A stretch of 17,621 nt of DNA from JAFKKF01 sp038323025 (GTDB lineage Bacteria > Pseudomonadota > Alphaproteobacteria > Rhizobiales > Kaistiaceae). Location of the stretch: assembly GCA_038323025.1 (NCBI GenBank), contig JBBQGL010000082.1, positions 1-17,621 on the forward strand, read 5' to 3'. Numbering within the stretch: position 1 is the first letter of the stretch; each line of letters starts with the position of its first letter. Positions 1 to 6,130 of the stretch are shown one piece after another. The notes under the pieces were generated by a model. That model had not been told where the DNA came from. It searched no databases and saw only the letters and a program-made list of their open reading frames with translations. Made by a program: the position numbers and the translations under genes.

Positions 1-800
1 CCTTCGATTTTCCGGGAGCGCCCACCGTCGTCAACACCGCCTGCGCTACCGGCGCGACAGTGATCCAGCTTGCGGCGGAAGCCATCCGGCGCGGCGAGAC
101 GGAGATGGCCTTCGTCGTCGCCGCCGACGCCTCGATCGTCCCCGACACGATCGTCCGCTTCGCGCTGCTCGCGGCACTCTCCATGAGCAACGATGCCGCG
201 GAAGCCGCCGCCCGGCCGTTCTCACTCGACCGCGACGGATTCGTCATCGGTGAAGGCGCCGCCGCGCTGGTCCTGGAAAGCAGCGCGTCCGCAAGGGCCC
301 GCGGCGCCGAGCCGGTCGGCTACGTCGCCGGCCTCGGCGAGAGCGCCGACCGCTTCCATCTCACCCGCTCCAGTCCCGACGCCGGCGCGGTGGTCGCCGC
401 GATCCGCGCCGCCATCGCCGATTCCGGACTGGCGCTGGACGAGATCGGCTACGTCAATGCTCACGGCACCGGCACGGCCGAGAACGACCGCATCGAGGGG
501 CTGGCGCTGTCGAAGGTATTCGGGTCCTGGACCGCCTGCCCGCCGGTCTCGTCCAACAAGTCGATGATCGGCCACACCATGTCGGCCGCCGGCGCCGTCG
601 AGGCGGTCTTCTCGCTGCTCGCCATCCGCCGCGGCGTCCTGCCGCCGACGATCAACTACCGCATCCCCGATCCCGACCTGCCGCTCGACGTGGTGCCCAA
701 CGTCGCGCGTGCCGCCCCGGTCGGGAACGTCCTGTCCAATTCGTTCGGGTTCGGCGGGCAGAACGTCTGCCTGGTGCTGAGCGGCCAGCCGGTGGACTGA
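1..800 (+). CDS. Beta-ketoacyl-ACP synthase (KAS II/FabF-like), 5' end cut off by the window
   Basis: Condensing enzyme of fatty-acid or related acyl-chain synthesis: it joins an acyl group held on its cysteine to malonyl-ACP. The reading frame is open from base 3, so the gene begins before the window; the GTG at 60 is internal. The thiolase-fold catalytic triad is visible: Cys in NTACATGA (codon 42-44), His in VNAHGTGT (462-464) and His in NKSMIGHTMSAAGA (573-575). A glycine-rich C-terminal strand (NSFGFGGQN) follows, as in FabF. About 265 residues remain of the usual 400 to 430. Whether it is housekeeping FabF or a paralogue for a special lipid cannot be told without the upstream genes (acyl carrier protein and partners). 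It converges on the HNH gene with 32 bases between the stops. Family is certain, exact substrate is not. Confidence 0.93.
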   Translation, partial: FDFPGAPTVVNTACATGATVIQLAAEAIRRGETEMAFVVAADASIVPDTIVRFALLAALSMSNDAAEAAARPFSLDRDGFVIGEGAAALVLESSASARARGAEPVGYVAGLGESADRFHLTRSSPDAGAVVAAIRAAIADSGLALDEIGYVNAHGTGTAENDRIEGLALSKVFGSWTACPPVSSNKSMIGHTMSAAGAVEAVFSLLAIRRGVLPPTINYRIPDPDLPLDVVPNVARAAPVGNVLSNSFGFGGQNVCLVLSGQPVD

Positions 801-809
801 GCAAGCGCC

Positions 810-833
810 GGCGCGGGGCGCGCGATCCGCGCC
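810..833. terminator. Possible hairpin between convergent genes
   Basis: A 7-bp inverted repeat (GGCGCGG at 810-816, CCGCGCC at 827-833) lies between the stop codons of the condensing enzyme and the HNH gene, touching the latter. There is no clear T-run on either strand, so intrinsic termination is only a guess. Confidence 0.3.
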
Positions 834-1390
834 TACGGCTCCAGCTCGGTGTCCCAGTAGAGGTAGTCGAGCCAGCTCTGGTGCAGGTAGTTGGGCGGGA
901 ACAGGCGCCCGTTGTTGTGGAGGTTCGCGACCGTCGGCTGGTACGGCAGGTGCCCCGGCCACATGCGCGCGTCCTCGGGGCTCTGGCCGCCCTTCCTGAG
1001 GTTGCACGGCGAGCACGCCGTGATCACGTTGTCCCAGGTGGTCATGCCGCCCTTGGAGCGCGGGATCAGGTGATCGAAGGTCAGGTCGTCGCCGGTGCCG
1101 CAATACTGGCACTTGAAGCGGTCGCGCAGGAAGACGTTGAAGCGGGTGAAGGCGGGGCTGCGCGCCGGCTTGACGTAGCTCTTCAGCGAGACGACCGAGG
1201 GCAGCTTCATCGTGAACGAGGGTGAGCGCACCGCCACCTCGTATTCGGAGACGATGTTCACGCGCTCGAGGAAGACCGCCTTGATGGCGTCCTGCCACGA
1301 CCACAGCGACAGGGGGTAGTAGCTGAGCGGCCGGTAATCGGCATTGAGAACGAGCGCCGGATTGGACCCCGGCGTAACCGCGATATTCAC
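833..1390 (-). CDS. HNH endonuclease family protein
   Basis: Predicted HNH/McrA-type nuclease of 185 residues. Two zinc-knuckle pairs flank the active-site fold: C94-x2-C97 (CQYCG) and C126-x2-C129 (ACSPCN). The HNH core is DHLIPRSKGG (H107) with N121 in WDNVITAC and a basic LRKGG after the second pair. The N-terminal 80 residues (LVLNADYRPLSYYPLS) match the stand-alone HNH proteins often found as single core genes in Alphaproteobacteria, for which I know no established physiological role. The start is GTG at 1388-1390, since no in-frame ATG lies nearby; an AAGGA about 15 bases upstream is a poor ribosome site, so the start is less sure than the family. It is transcribed divergently from the toxin-antitoxin pair. 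No methylase or restriction partner is adjacent, so a classical restriction role is not supported. Confidence 0.9.
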   Translation of the reverse strand: MNIAVTPGSNPALVLNADYRPLSYYPLSLWSWQDAIKAVFLERVNIVSEYEVAVRSPSFTMKLPSVVSLKSYVKPARSPAFTRFNVFLRDRFKCQYCGTGDDLTFDHLIPRSKGGMTTWDNVITACSPCNLRKGGQSPEDARMWPGHLPYQPTVANLHNNGRLFPPNYLHQSWLDYLYWDTELEP

Positions 1391-1444
1391 GAAAACACCC
1401 GCATTTCCTTTCCCGTTCCTAGACTTAGCCGAAGCAGAACGGAT

Positions 1445-1474
1445 TCTCTAGGGGTGTTGTGACGCGGGTGTGAA
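1445..1474 (-). promoter_or_regulatory. Possible sigma70 promoter for the HNH gene
   Basis: On the minus strand, TTCACA (1469-1474) is followed after 18 bases by TAGAGA (1445-1450). The -35 box is good and the -10 box is weak. It lies close to the divergent promoter of the antitoxin, so the two could interfere. Confidence 0.3.
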
Positions 1475-1482
1475 CGGCAGCG

Positions 1483-1510
1483 TTGATATTCCCGCGCGAA
1501 GTGCCATATT
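1483..1510 (+). promoter_or_regulatory. Putative promoter of the Xre-RES toxin-antitoxin operon
   Basis: TTGATA (1483-1488) and CATATT (1505-1510) are separated by 16 bases. This matches a sigma70-like promoter in five and four of six positions. Transcription would start about 20 bases before the antitoxin ATG at 1538. Autoregulation by the antitoxin is expected for the family, but I see no clear long palindrome here. Confidence 0.5.
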
Positions 1511-1537
1511 GTCCGATAGTTGTGGCAGGTGGCAAAA

Positions 1538-2008
1538 ATGACCCAGAAACGCCTTCGCAGCAAAGGATATCCGGCGGCACCGGCGGCGAATGGTGACGGC
1601 GCCGCCGCCCACGGCTCGTCGGTGGTTCTCCTCGACCATCTCTCGGCCGACTATGCAAGAACCGTCCCGGCGGTCCGCGCCACGCCGAAGTCCTTGAGGT
1701 CACTTGTCGAGCGCGGCTATTCGCAGGAGGAGATACACTCCTACGTCGTGCCCAAGCGGACTCTCGCGCGCCGGCAGGCCCGCAGCGAACCGCTGTCGAT
1801 CGAGGAAACCGACAAGGCGCTCCGGCTCGAGCGGATCGCGGAGCTTGCCGCCGGGGCGTTCGGCGATCCTGCCAGGGCCAACCGGTGGCTGCGCAAATCC
1901 AAGCGCCAGCTGAACGGGGAAACCCCGCTCGCCTTCCTCGGCAGCGAAGCCGGCGCGCGCGTCGTCGAGGACATGCTTCGCCGCATCGAGCACGGCATCC
2001 TCGCCTGA
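1538..2008 (+). CDS. Xre/MbcA/ParS-type antitoxin of a RES toxin pair
   Basis: Antitoxin of a type II toxin-antitoxin unit, 156 residues. The start chosen is ATG 1538 because AGGTGG (1527-1532) sits five bases ahead; an in-frame TTG at 1520 would place the ribosome site inside the gene. After a low-complexity N-terminus (about 1-30), residues 50-82 form a helical Xre-like segment (LVERGYSQEEIHSYVVPKRT). Residues 85-156 match the DUF2384 toxin-binding domain: SIEETDKALRLERI, AGAFGDPARANRWLR, then GETPLAFLGSEAGARVVEDML and a C-terminal helix. In known members this end inserts into the toxin's NAD-binding cleft and the complex represses its own promoter. The toxin gene follows seven bases after the stop. 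The domain match and gene order agree, so the call is strong. Confidence 0.92.
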   Translation: MTQKRLRSKGYPAAPAANGDGAAAHGSSVVLLDHLSADYARTVPAVRATPKSLRSLVERGYSQEEIHSYVVPKRTLARRQARSEPLSIEETDKALRLERIAELAAGAFGDPARANRWLRKSKRQLNGETPLAFLGSEAGARVVEDMLRRIEHGILA

Positions 2009-2015
2009 CGCGCCG

Positions 2016-2483
2016 ATGCGTCTCTGGCGCATCTCCGATCATGCCGACCTCTCCGGCGAGGGCGGCCGGCTGGTTTCGGGCCGGTGGCACGAGCGCGGTG
2101 CGCCGATCGTCTACCTGGCCGATCACCCTGCCCTCGCGCTGGTCGAGAACCTCGTCCATCTCGAGATCGACCTGGAGGATCTTCCCGAGACCTACCAGCT
2201 GCTGACCGTCGAATTCCCCGAGGACGTGGCGATCACCGAAATCGACCGCGAAGCGCTGGCGCGCACCGACGCCAGGTGGCACACAAATCTCGCCGTGACC
2301 CGCAGCGAGGGTTCGGGGTGGCTGCGCGAGGGCCGCACGGCCCTCTTGCGGGTTCCCTCGGTTATCCTTCCCGACGCGACCAACGTGCTCCTCAATCCCT
2401 CCCATCCCGACGCGGCCCGCGCGCGCATCGTCTCCGTCCGGCGCCCGCCTTACGATACGCGCCTCTTCCAGGCGGGACGATAG
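2016..2483 (+). CDS. RES-domain toxin
   Basis: Toxin of the pair, 155 residues. RES-family toxins act on NAD+, either degrading it (as reported for MbcT and Res) or using it to ADP-ribosylate a target (as reported for ParT). Which applies here is not visible. The three name-giving residues can be placed: Arg23 in SGRWHERG, Glu44 in ALALVENLVHLE and Ser115 in RVPSVILPDATN. The family's YLADHPALALVE helix and the NVLLNPSHPDAARARI end are both present, so the protein looks intact and full length. ATG 2016 has only a weak ribosome site, which would keep toxin levels below those of the antitoxin by translational coupling. A palindromic repeat starts two bases after the TAG stop. Confidence 0.92.
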   Translation: MRLWRISDHADLSGEGGRLVSGRWHERGAPIVYLADHPALALVENLVHLEIDLEDLPETYQLLTVEFPEDVAITEIDREALARTDARWHTNLAVTRSEGSGWLREGRTALLRVPSVILPDATNVLLNPSHPDAARARIVSVRRPPYDTRLFQAGR

Positions 2484-2484
2484 C

Positions 2485-2526
2485 GCGTGGTTCGAGCCCC
2501 GCTTCGCGGGCACCTCACCATGGCGG
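2485..2526 (+). repeat. Intergenic palindromic repeat family A, copy 1
   Basis: The unit runs from GCGTGGTTCGAG through a CCCGC-TTC-GCGGG hairpin to CACCTCACCATGG. A near-identical copy lies at 2720-2762 and an inverted, more diverged one at 2904-2949. Being directly behind the RES stop codon, it may also protect or end that transcript. Confidence 0.85.
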
Positions 2527-2591
2527 GGGTGAGCAAGCCGCGAGGCATGGTTTCGCACGCCGGAATATTGGCACATGCCAACCATCTCCGA

Positions 2592-2684
2592 TCATCCCCG
2601 CGCAAGCGGGGATCCAGCTCTTGAAGGACCTCGGCCTCGCCTTATGAAGAACTGGGTTCCCGCGTGCGCGGGAACGAGCGGAGA
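2592..2684. repeat. Palindromic repeat family B, inverted pair
   Basis: The left half (2592-2620) contains CCCCGCGCAAGCGGGG followed by ATCCAGCTCTT. The right half is its mirror, with AAGAACTGG leading to the near-perfect 20-base palindrome at 2656-2675 (GTTCCCGCG core). Reverse-complemented, the two halves agree at most positions over about 30 bases. This is the bipartite form typical of short mobile palindromes in alphaproteobacterial intergenic DNA; family name not determined. Confidence 0.8.
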
Positions 2685-2719
2685 CGGGGCGCATCGTCCG
2701 GATCACGCATGGCTCGGGT

Positions 2720-2762
2720 GCGTGGTTCGAGGCCCGCTTCGCGGGCACCTCACCATGGCGAG
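2720..2762 (+). repeat. Intergenic palindromic repeat family A, copy 2
   Basis: Same orientation and almost the same sequence as the copy at 2485, again with the CCCGC-TTC-GCGGG hairpin and CACCTCACCATGG end. The two direct copies enclose the family B pair. Confidence 0.85.
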
Positions 2763-2903
2763 GTAGGGCAACGCGTCAAGCCAGCCGGCGGCCTATCAAC
2801 CGTCTCGCCCTCTCCCGTTGCACGGTCACGCTTCCCACCACGCTCGCACACTCCCACCCTCGCAGCCCACCTCCTGGTTTCGTTCCGCCATACACCCACT
2901 CCG

Positions 2904-2949
2904 CCATGGTGAGGTGCTCGCCGCGAGAGCGGCGAGCCTCGAACCACGC
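2904..2949 (-). repeat. Intergenic palindromic repeat family A, copy 3 (inverted)
   Basis: Reads CCATGGTGAGGTGCTCGCC on the plus strand and ends in CTCGAACCACGC, the reverse complement of the family A ends. The inner stem differs (CTCGCCGC / GCGGCGAG), so base changes have kept the hairpin while altering its sequence. Confidence 0.8.
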
Positions 2950-2966
2950 ACGATGCACCTGCCGGC

Positions 2967-2999
2967 GTAGCCCGGATGGAGCGGAGCGTAATCCGGGAC
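2967..2999. repeat. Palindromic repeat family C
   Basis: GTAGCCCGGAT, then a GGAGCGGAGCG spacer, then ATCCGGGAC. It is one unit with an eight-base stem (CCCGGAT/ATCCGGG region). The same motif type is widespread between genes of many proteobacteria. Confidence 0.75.
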
Positions 3000-3010
3000 G
3001 GCGCTTGGGT

Positions 3011-3040
3011 GCCAAGATCAAGCCTTCGGCTTGTCTTGGC
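3011..3040. repeat. Strong hairpin, GCCAAGA ... TCTTGGC
   Basis: GCCAAGA (3011-3017) pairs with TCTTGGC (3034-3040), and CAAGCC pairs with GGCTTG inside, leaving a TTC loop and one bulged base. It is a 13-bp stem with no T-run. Probably another mobile palindrome, since it follows family C directly. Confidence 0.65.
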
Positions 3041-3076
3041 ATGACCTCAGGAGGGGGCCGTGCCGCCCCACCAAAC

Positions 3077-3180
3077 GTCATCCCCCTCCCCCGACTTGAT
3101 CGGGGGATCCAGGCGGGCCGCGCTCATCCTCAAACGATTTGGCCGCGACGAGCGATCCCCCGGTCAAGCCGGGGGATGAC
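3077..3180. repeat. Palindromic repeat family D, inverted pair
   Basis: The left unit (3077-3112) starts GTCATCCCC and has the stem CCCCCGA / TCGGGGG around CTTGA. The right unit (3154-3180) is the reverse form, with GATCCCCCGG and CCGGGGGATGAC around TCAAG. The 41 bases between them show no coding signal. Confidence 0.8.
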
Positions 3181-3329
3181 GGCGTGTGCGAAAATGAGCG
3201 TGCATATCCCGGCCCGATATTCCCCCTTTCCGAACCTCCCATAGACTGCCGCCATCCCGCTCGGCAAAGGGGCGCGCTCATGAGGCGTCTTGTGCGTGGA
3301 GCGGGTGTGGCGTCCGCGGCTGCCCTTTT

Positions 3330-3600
3330 GGGGCTCGGTTGGGATGAAACCCGGCCGAAGGGGTTCGCACCCCCGGTCCCGGCTGGCGCCCGCGAAGTAG
3401 CCCGCCGGCACTACGACCGGCTGTGGGTTCTGCCCACCTTAAGGGCGATGGGCGCCAATGCCTGTCGTTCCGGAGAGCGAAAGCGGGAGGCTCGAATAGC
3501 GCTACGGCGGGCGCCAGGAGAGCGCCCCACTCGGACTACCCGGACTGGCGTTTTCAAGGCGCCCGCCACCCCCTTCGGGCTTCCGAGGGGCATGAACCGA
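3330..3600. other. Hairpin-rich stretch, possible uncharacterised structured RNA
   Basis: No gene is supported here, although one frame on the plus strand is open from ATG 3280 to 3696. Several adjacent stems can be drawn: 3336-3343 with 3350-3357 (two G-U pairs), 3423-3427 with 3433-3437, a 10-bp stem 3506-3515 with 3558-3567 carrying an inner stem 3521-3526/3547-3552, and 3570-3590 (one bulge). The segment 3507-3515 can instead pair perfectly with 3385-3393. It lies about 110 bases before 6S RNA. I looked for the conserved cores of RNase P RNA, tmRNA, SRP RNA, and ZTP and cobalamin riboswitches and found none. In DNA this GC-rich, stems arise by chance, so the RNA reading is tentative. Confidence 0.3.
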
Positions 3601-3700
3601 GACACCCATCACCCGGACCGGCAGGGGCCGCGGGAGGGAGAAACGCGTGCCGGTTCCATCGATGGCGACGCGCCTTCTGGCGCGACTCTCTTGTGAAGCC

Positions 3701-3706
3701 TATATG
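3701..3706 (+). promoter_or_regulatory. Possible -10 box for 6S RNA
   Basis: TATATG lies seven to twelve bases before the inferred 6S 5' end, the right place for a -10 element. No convincing -35 box at the usual spacing was seen. Confidence 0.45.
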
Positions 3707-3712
3707 TTGCTT

Positions 3713-3873
3713 CGGCGAGGCTGCGCGGTGCGACAGGAGACACGCATCCCCGGGGCCTTATCGATCCTAAAGGGAGCTGTCCCTGTGCGGGCCCGTGGGC
3801 CTGCGTATACGGCGCCCACCTACGTTGTAGGTCTCCGGGATCGAAACCTCCATCGGCCGTCGCGGCCTCGCTC
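3713..3873 (+). ncRNA. ssrS: 6S RNA
   Basis: 6S RNA imitates an open promoter and binds the housekeeping RNA polymerase holoenzyme, lowering transcription in stationary phase. Evidence: the closing stem GCGAGGC (3715-3721) pairs with GCCTCGC (3865-3871). The 3' half carries the alphaproteobacterial signature GCCCACCTACGTTGTAGG with the hairpin ACCTAC-GTT-GTAGGT (3818-3832), then CCGGGATCGAAACC. The length of about 160 bases and the place directly ahead of a 5-FCL gene both fit the family. Ends are inferred from the stem and may be off by some bases. A 6S and 5-FCL cotranscript processed into 6S is known in other bacteria and is likely here, as only about 25 bases separate them. Confidence 0.88.
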
Positions 3874-3897
3874 TGTCTCCCCTCGACTGCCGTCTGC

Positions 3898-4485
3898 ATG
3901 ATGCAAGTGCGCGCCGAAATGAAAGACAAGCCGGCTTTGCGTCGCGACGCTATGGCGCGTCGCGACGCCTTGTCCGGGGACGAGCGCGAGCGCGGTTCGC
4001 TGGCGATCGCGGCGCGGTGCAGTGCCCTTCTGGCGGTGTTGCGACCGCGCGCCGTCGCCGGGTACCTCCCGATCCGCAGCGAAGTCGATCCCCGTCCGAT
4101 CCTCGATCGGGCGCACACGGCGCACGCCGTGATCGCCTTGCCGGCGGTGACCGGCCCGACGACCATGCTGTTCCGGCGTTACGGCGCGGACGAGAAGATG
4201 ACAATCGGGGACTTCGGCACGCTTGCGCCGACCGAGGCCGCGCCGATCGTGCAGCCGGACCTGATCATCCTCCCGGTCGTTGCCTTCGACCGGCTGGGCA
4301 CCCGGCTCGGTCACGGCCGCGGCTTCTATGATCGCGCCATCGCGGCGATGGAGCATCGGCCGCTGCTTATCGGTGTCGCCTTTTCGGTGCAGGAGGTATC
4401 CCTGATACCGCGACAGGCGCACGATGTGCGCCTCGACTGGATCGTGACGGAGAGCGAAGTGATCGATTTTCGAGGCAACGCCTGA
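3898..4485 (+). CDS. 5-formyltetrahydrofolate cyclo-ligase
   Basis: Cytosolic enzyme that uses ATP to turn 5-formyl-tetrahydrofolate into 5,10-methenyl-tetrahydrofolate, returning a storage or inhibitory folate to the one-carbon pool. The protein has 195 residues, the usual size. Family motifs: basic N-terminus LRRDAMARRDAL, substrate strand GYLPIRSEVDPRP (55-67), and the nucleotide/metal signature LPVVAFDRLGTRLGHG-RGFYDR (126-146). Three in-frame starts are possible (3898, 3901, 3919); none has a strong ribosome site. The last gives MKDKPALRR and is a good alternative. It lies behind 6S RNA, and its TGA stop shares one base with the ATG of the next gene, so the two are probably translationally coupled. 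It corresponds to E. coli ygfA. Confidence 0.94.
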   Translation: MMQVRAEMKDKPALRRDAMARRDALSGDERERGSLAIAARCSALLAVLRPRAVAGYLPIRSEVDPRPILDRAHTAHAVIALPAVTGPTTMLFRRYGADEKMTIGDFGTLAPTEAAPIVQPDLIILPVVAFDRLGTRLGHGRGFYDRAIAAMEHRPLLIGVAFSVQEVSLIPRQAHDVRLDWIVTESEVIDFRGNA

Positions 4486-5306
4486 TGCGCATGCTCTTTC
4501 TCGGGGACGTCGTCGGACGGGCAGGGCGGAAGGTCGTCGCCGAGCGCCTGCCCGGCCTGATCGCAGCACACAGCCTCGACTTCGTCGTGGTCAACGGCGA
4601 GAACGCGGCGGGCGGCTTCGGCATTACCGAAGAGATCTTCCGTGGACTTCTGGACGCGGGTGCCGACGTGGTGACCACCAGCAATCACGCCTTCGACCAG
4701 CGCGAGGCGATGGTGTTCGCGGCGCGGCAGGAGCGGTTTCTCAGGCCGGTGAACTACCCGCCGGGCGCACCCGGACGCGGGGCCGGGCTGTTCACCGCGC
4801 GTAACGGCGGCCGCGTCCTTGTGGTCAATGTGATGGGCCGGGTGTTCATGGACCAGCTCGACGATCCCTTCGCCGCGATCGACCGCGAACTCGCCGCCTG
4901 TCCGCTCGGCGAGCAGGCCGACGCGGTGATCGTCGATTTCCACGCCGAAGCCTCGAGCGAAAAGCAGGCGGCCGCCCATCACCTCGACGGCCGGGCGACG
5001 CTTGTGGTCGGCACCCACACCCATGTGCCGACCGCGGACTGCCGCGTGCTCGCCGGCGGCACCGCCTACCAGACCGACGTCGGCATGTGCGGCGACTACG
5101 ATTCGGTCATCGGCATGGACAAGGACGAGCCGCTCCGCCGGTTCCTGACCAAGCTGCCCGGCGAGCGCTTCTCGCCGGCCGATGGGCCGGGGACCCTGTC
5201 CGGAGTCGCGGTCGAGGTCGACGACCAGACCGGGCTGGCGCGGGCCGTCGCCCCGCTCAGCCTCGGCGGCGTGCTCGCCGAATCCGTCCCGCCCTTCTGG
5301 GCCTGA
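4485..5306 (+). CDS. YmdB-family metallophosphoesterase (TIGR00282 type)
   Basis: Member of the family that includes Bacillus subtilis YmdB, a di-metal phosphodiesterase able to cleave 2',3'-cyclic nucleotides. Its role in Alphaproteobacteria is not settled. It has 273 residues, close to family length. All expected metal and catalytic residues are found in order: D8 (LGDVVG), E39-N40 (NGENAAGG), N67-H68 (SNHAFD), H153 (DFHAE), H178 and H180 (GTHTHVPTAD). YQTDVGMCGDYDSVIGMD, another family signature, is intact. Residue 66 is Ser where GNH is usual; it is not a ligand. There is no signal peptide, so it should be cytosolic. The start overlaps the preceding stop and an alpha/beta hydrolase follows after eight bases. 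Confidence 0.93.
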   Translation: MRMLFLGDVVGRAGRKVVAERLPGLIAAHSLDFVVVNGENAAGGFGITEEIFRGLLDAGADVVTTSNHAFDQREAMVFAARQERFLRPVNYPPGAPGRGAGLFTARNGGRVLVVNVMGRVFMDQLDDPFAAIDRELAACPLGEQADAVIVDFHAEASSEKQAAAHHLDGRATLVVGTHTHVPTADCRVLAGGTAYQTDVGMCGDYDSVIGMDKDEPLRRFLTKLPGERFSPADGPGTLSGVAVEVDDQTGLARAVAPLSLGGVLAESVPPFWA

Positions 5307-5314
5307 CGGGGCCG

Positions 5315-6079
5315 ATGCGTCCACCGCTCCTGTTCATCCACGGCAGTTGCGCCCAGCCGGCGCATTTCGAGGCCTGGGCCAACTATTTCCGGGCGGCGGG
5401 ATACACCTGTCTCGTGCCGCCGCTGCCGGGCCACGCGCCGAGCGATCCGGCGGTTCTGGTTACGGCCACCTTCGACGACTACGTGTCGGCGGTCAGGGCG
5501 GTTCATGCGACCCTCGACCGGCCGCCGGTGGTGATCGGATATTCCATGGGCGGGCTGGTCGCGCAGCGCCTGGCGGCGACCGCCGAATGCGCCGGGCTCG
5601 TGCTCCTCGCCTCGGCGACGCAATGGCTCCTGCCGCCCAACTGGCCGATGATCTTCCGGGCCTTGCCCTATGTCTGGCCGGTGCTTTCCGGCCAGCCCTT
5701 CAGGATCGACGACGACACGCTTCGCCTGCTCGTCGTGCATCACCTGGCGCGCGCCGAGCAGGACGAGGCGCTCCGCGATGTCGTGCCCGAATCCGGCAGG
5801 GCCTTCCGCGCCATGGCGCTCGGTCTCATTCGCGTCCGTGCCCGCGACGTGCGTTGCCCGGTGCTCTGCGTCGCCGCCGGCGAGGACCGCATCATTCCGC
5901 TCAGAACCATGCGGCGCCTGGCGAAGTCCTATCGCGCCGACCTCATGGTCGTTCCACGATGCGGCCATTGGCTTGGAGCCGGATCGCTTATCCCGGAGGT
6001 TGCCCGGCCGGTGCGGGACTGGATCGGGGAGCTTTTGAAAACCCGGCACCCTTCCTTTCCCGGCGGCCCGGATTTATAA
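5315..6079 (+). CDS. Alpha/beta-fold hydrolase
   Basis: Predicted cytosolic serine hydrolase of 254 residues; the substrate cannot be read from the sequence. The fold is clear: oxyanion strand LLFIHGSCAQP (5-15), nucleophile elbow GYSMGG with Ser77, acid Asp191 in AAGEDRIIP and base His218 in VPRCGHWLG. A cap of roughly residues 100-170 contains an aromatic- and proline-rich stretch (QWLLPPNWPMIFRALPYVWP), suggesting a hydrophobic acyl or aromatic substrate. ATG 5315 is preceded by GGGG at short spacing. The gene follows ymdB by eight bases on the same strand and is probably cotranscribed, but this neighbour is not a standard partner of 5-FCL and YmdB, so a functional link is only a guess. 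Confidence 0.88.
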   Translation: MRPPLLFIHGSCAQPAHFEAWANYFRAAGYTCLVPPLPGHAPSDPAVLVTATFDDYVSAVRAVHATLDRPPVVIGYSMGGLVAQRLAATAECAGLVLLASATQWLLPPNWPMIFRALPYVWPVLSGQPFRIDDDTLRLLVVHHLARAEQDEALRDVVPESGRAFRAMALGLIRVRARDVRCPVLCVAAGEDRIIPLRTMRRLAKSYRADLMVVPRCGHWLGAGSLIPEVARPVRDWIGELLKTRHPSFPGGPDL

Positions 6080-6130
6080 GGCCGGCGCATTCGGAACGTC
6101 CTGCTTTTTCACGTGCTCGCCGAGGTTTTC

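Noticed and set aside
222..1304. Long minus-strand open frame across the condensing enzyme and HNH genes
   Set aside because: It is antisense to one well-conserved gene and out of frame with the other. Its Arg/Gly/Ala-rich product matches nothing; long chance frames are usual in DNA this GC-rich.
2592..3180. Possible CRISPR array in the repeat region
   Set aside because: The repeats are of different families, irregularly spaced and partly inverted; there are no uniform spacers and no cas genes in the window.
3357..3376. GGGGTTCGCACCCC, similar to a tRNA T-arm
   Set aside because: The loop is TTCGCAC, lacking the conserved A, and no acceptor, D or anticodon arms fit around it.
3280..3696. 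Open frame from ATG 3280 that could code for about 138 residues
   Set aside because: No ribosome site, no domain, an Arg/Pro/Gly-rich product and many hairpins in the DNA; it ends just before the 6S promoter. Treated as non-coding.
3280..3897. ZTP or other folate-linked riboswitch ahead of 5-FCL
   Set aside because: The conserved ZTP riboswitch core (such as CCGCCUGGGC) is absent; the sequence next to the gene is explained by 6S RNA.
4326..5324. Minus-strand open frame opposite ymdB
   Set aside because: The sense strand encodes a complete metallophosphoesterase with all ligands; the antisense product has no recognisable feature.
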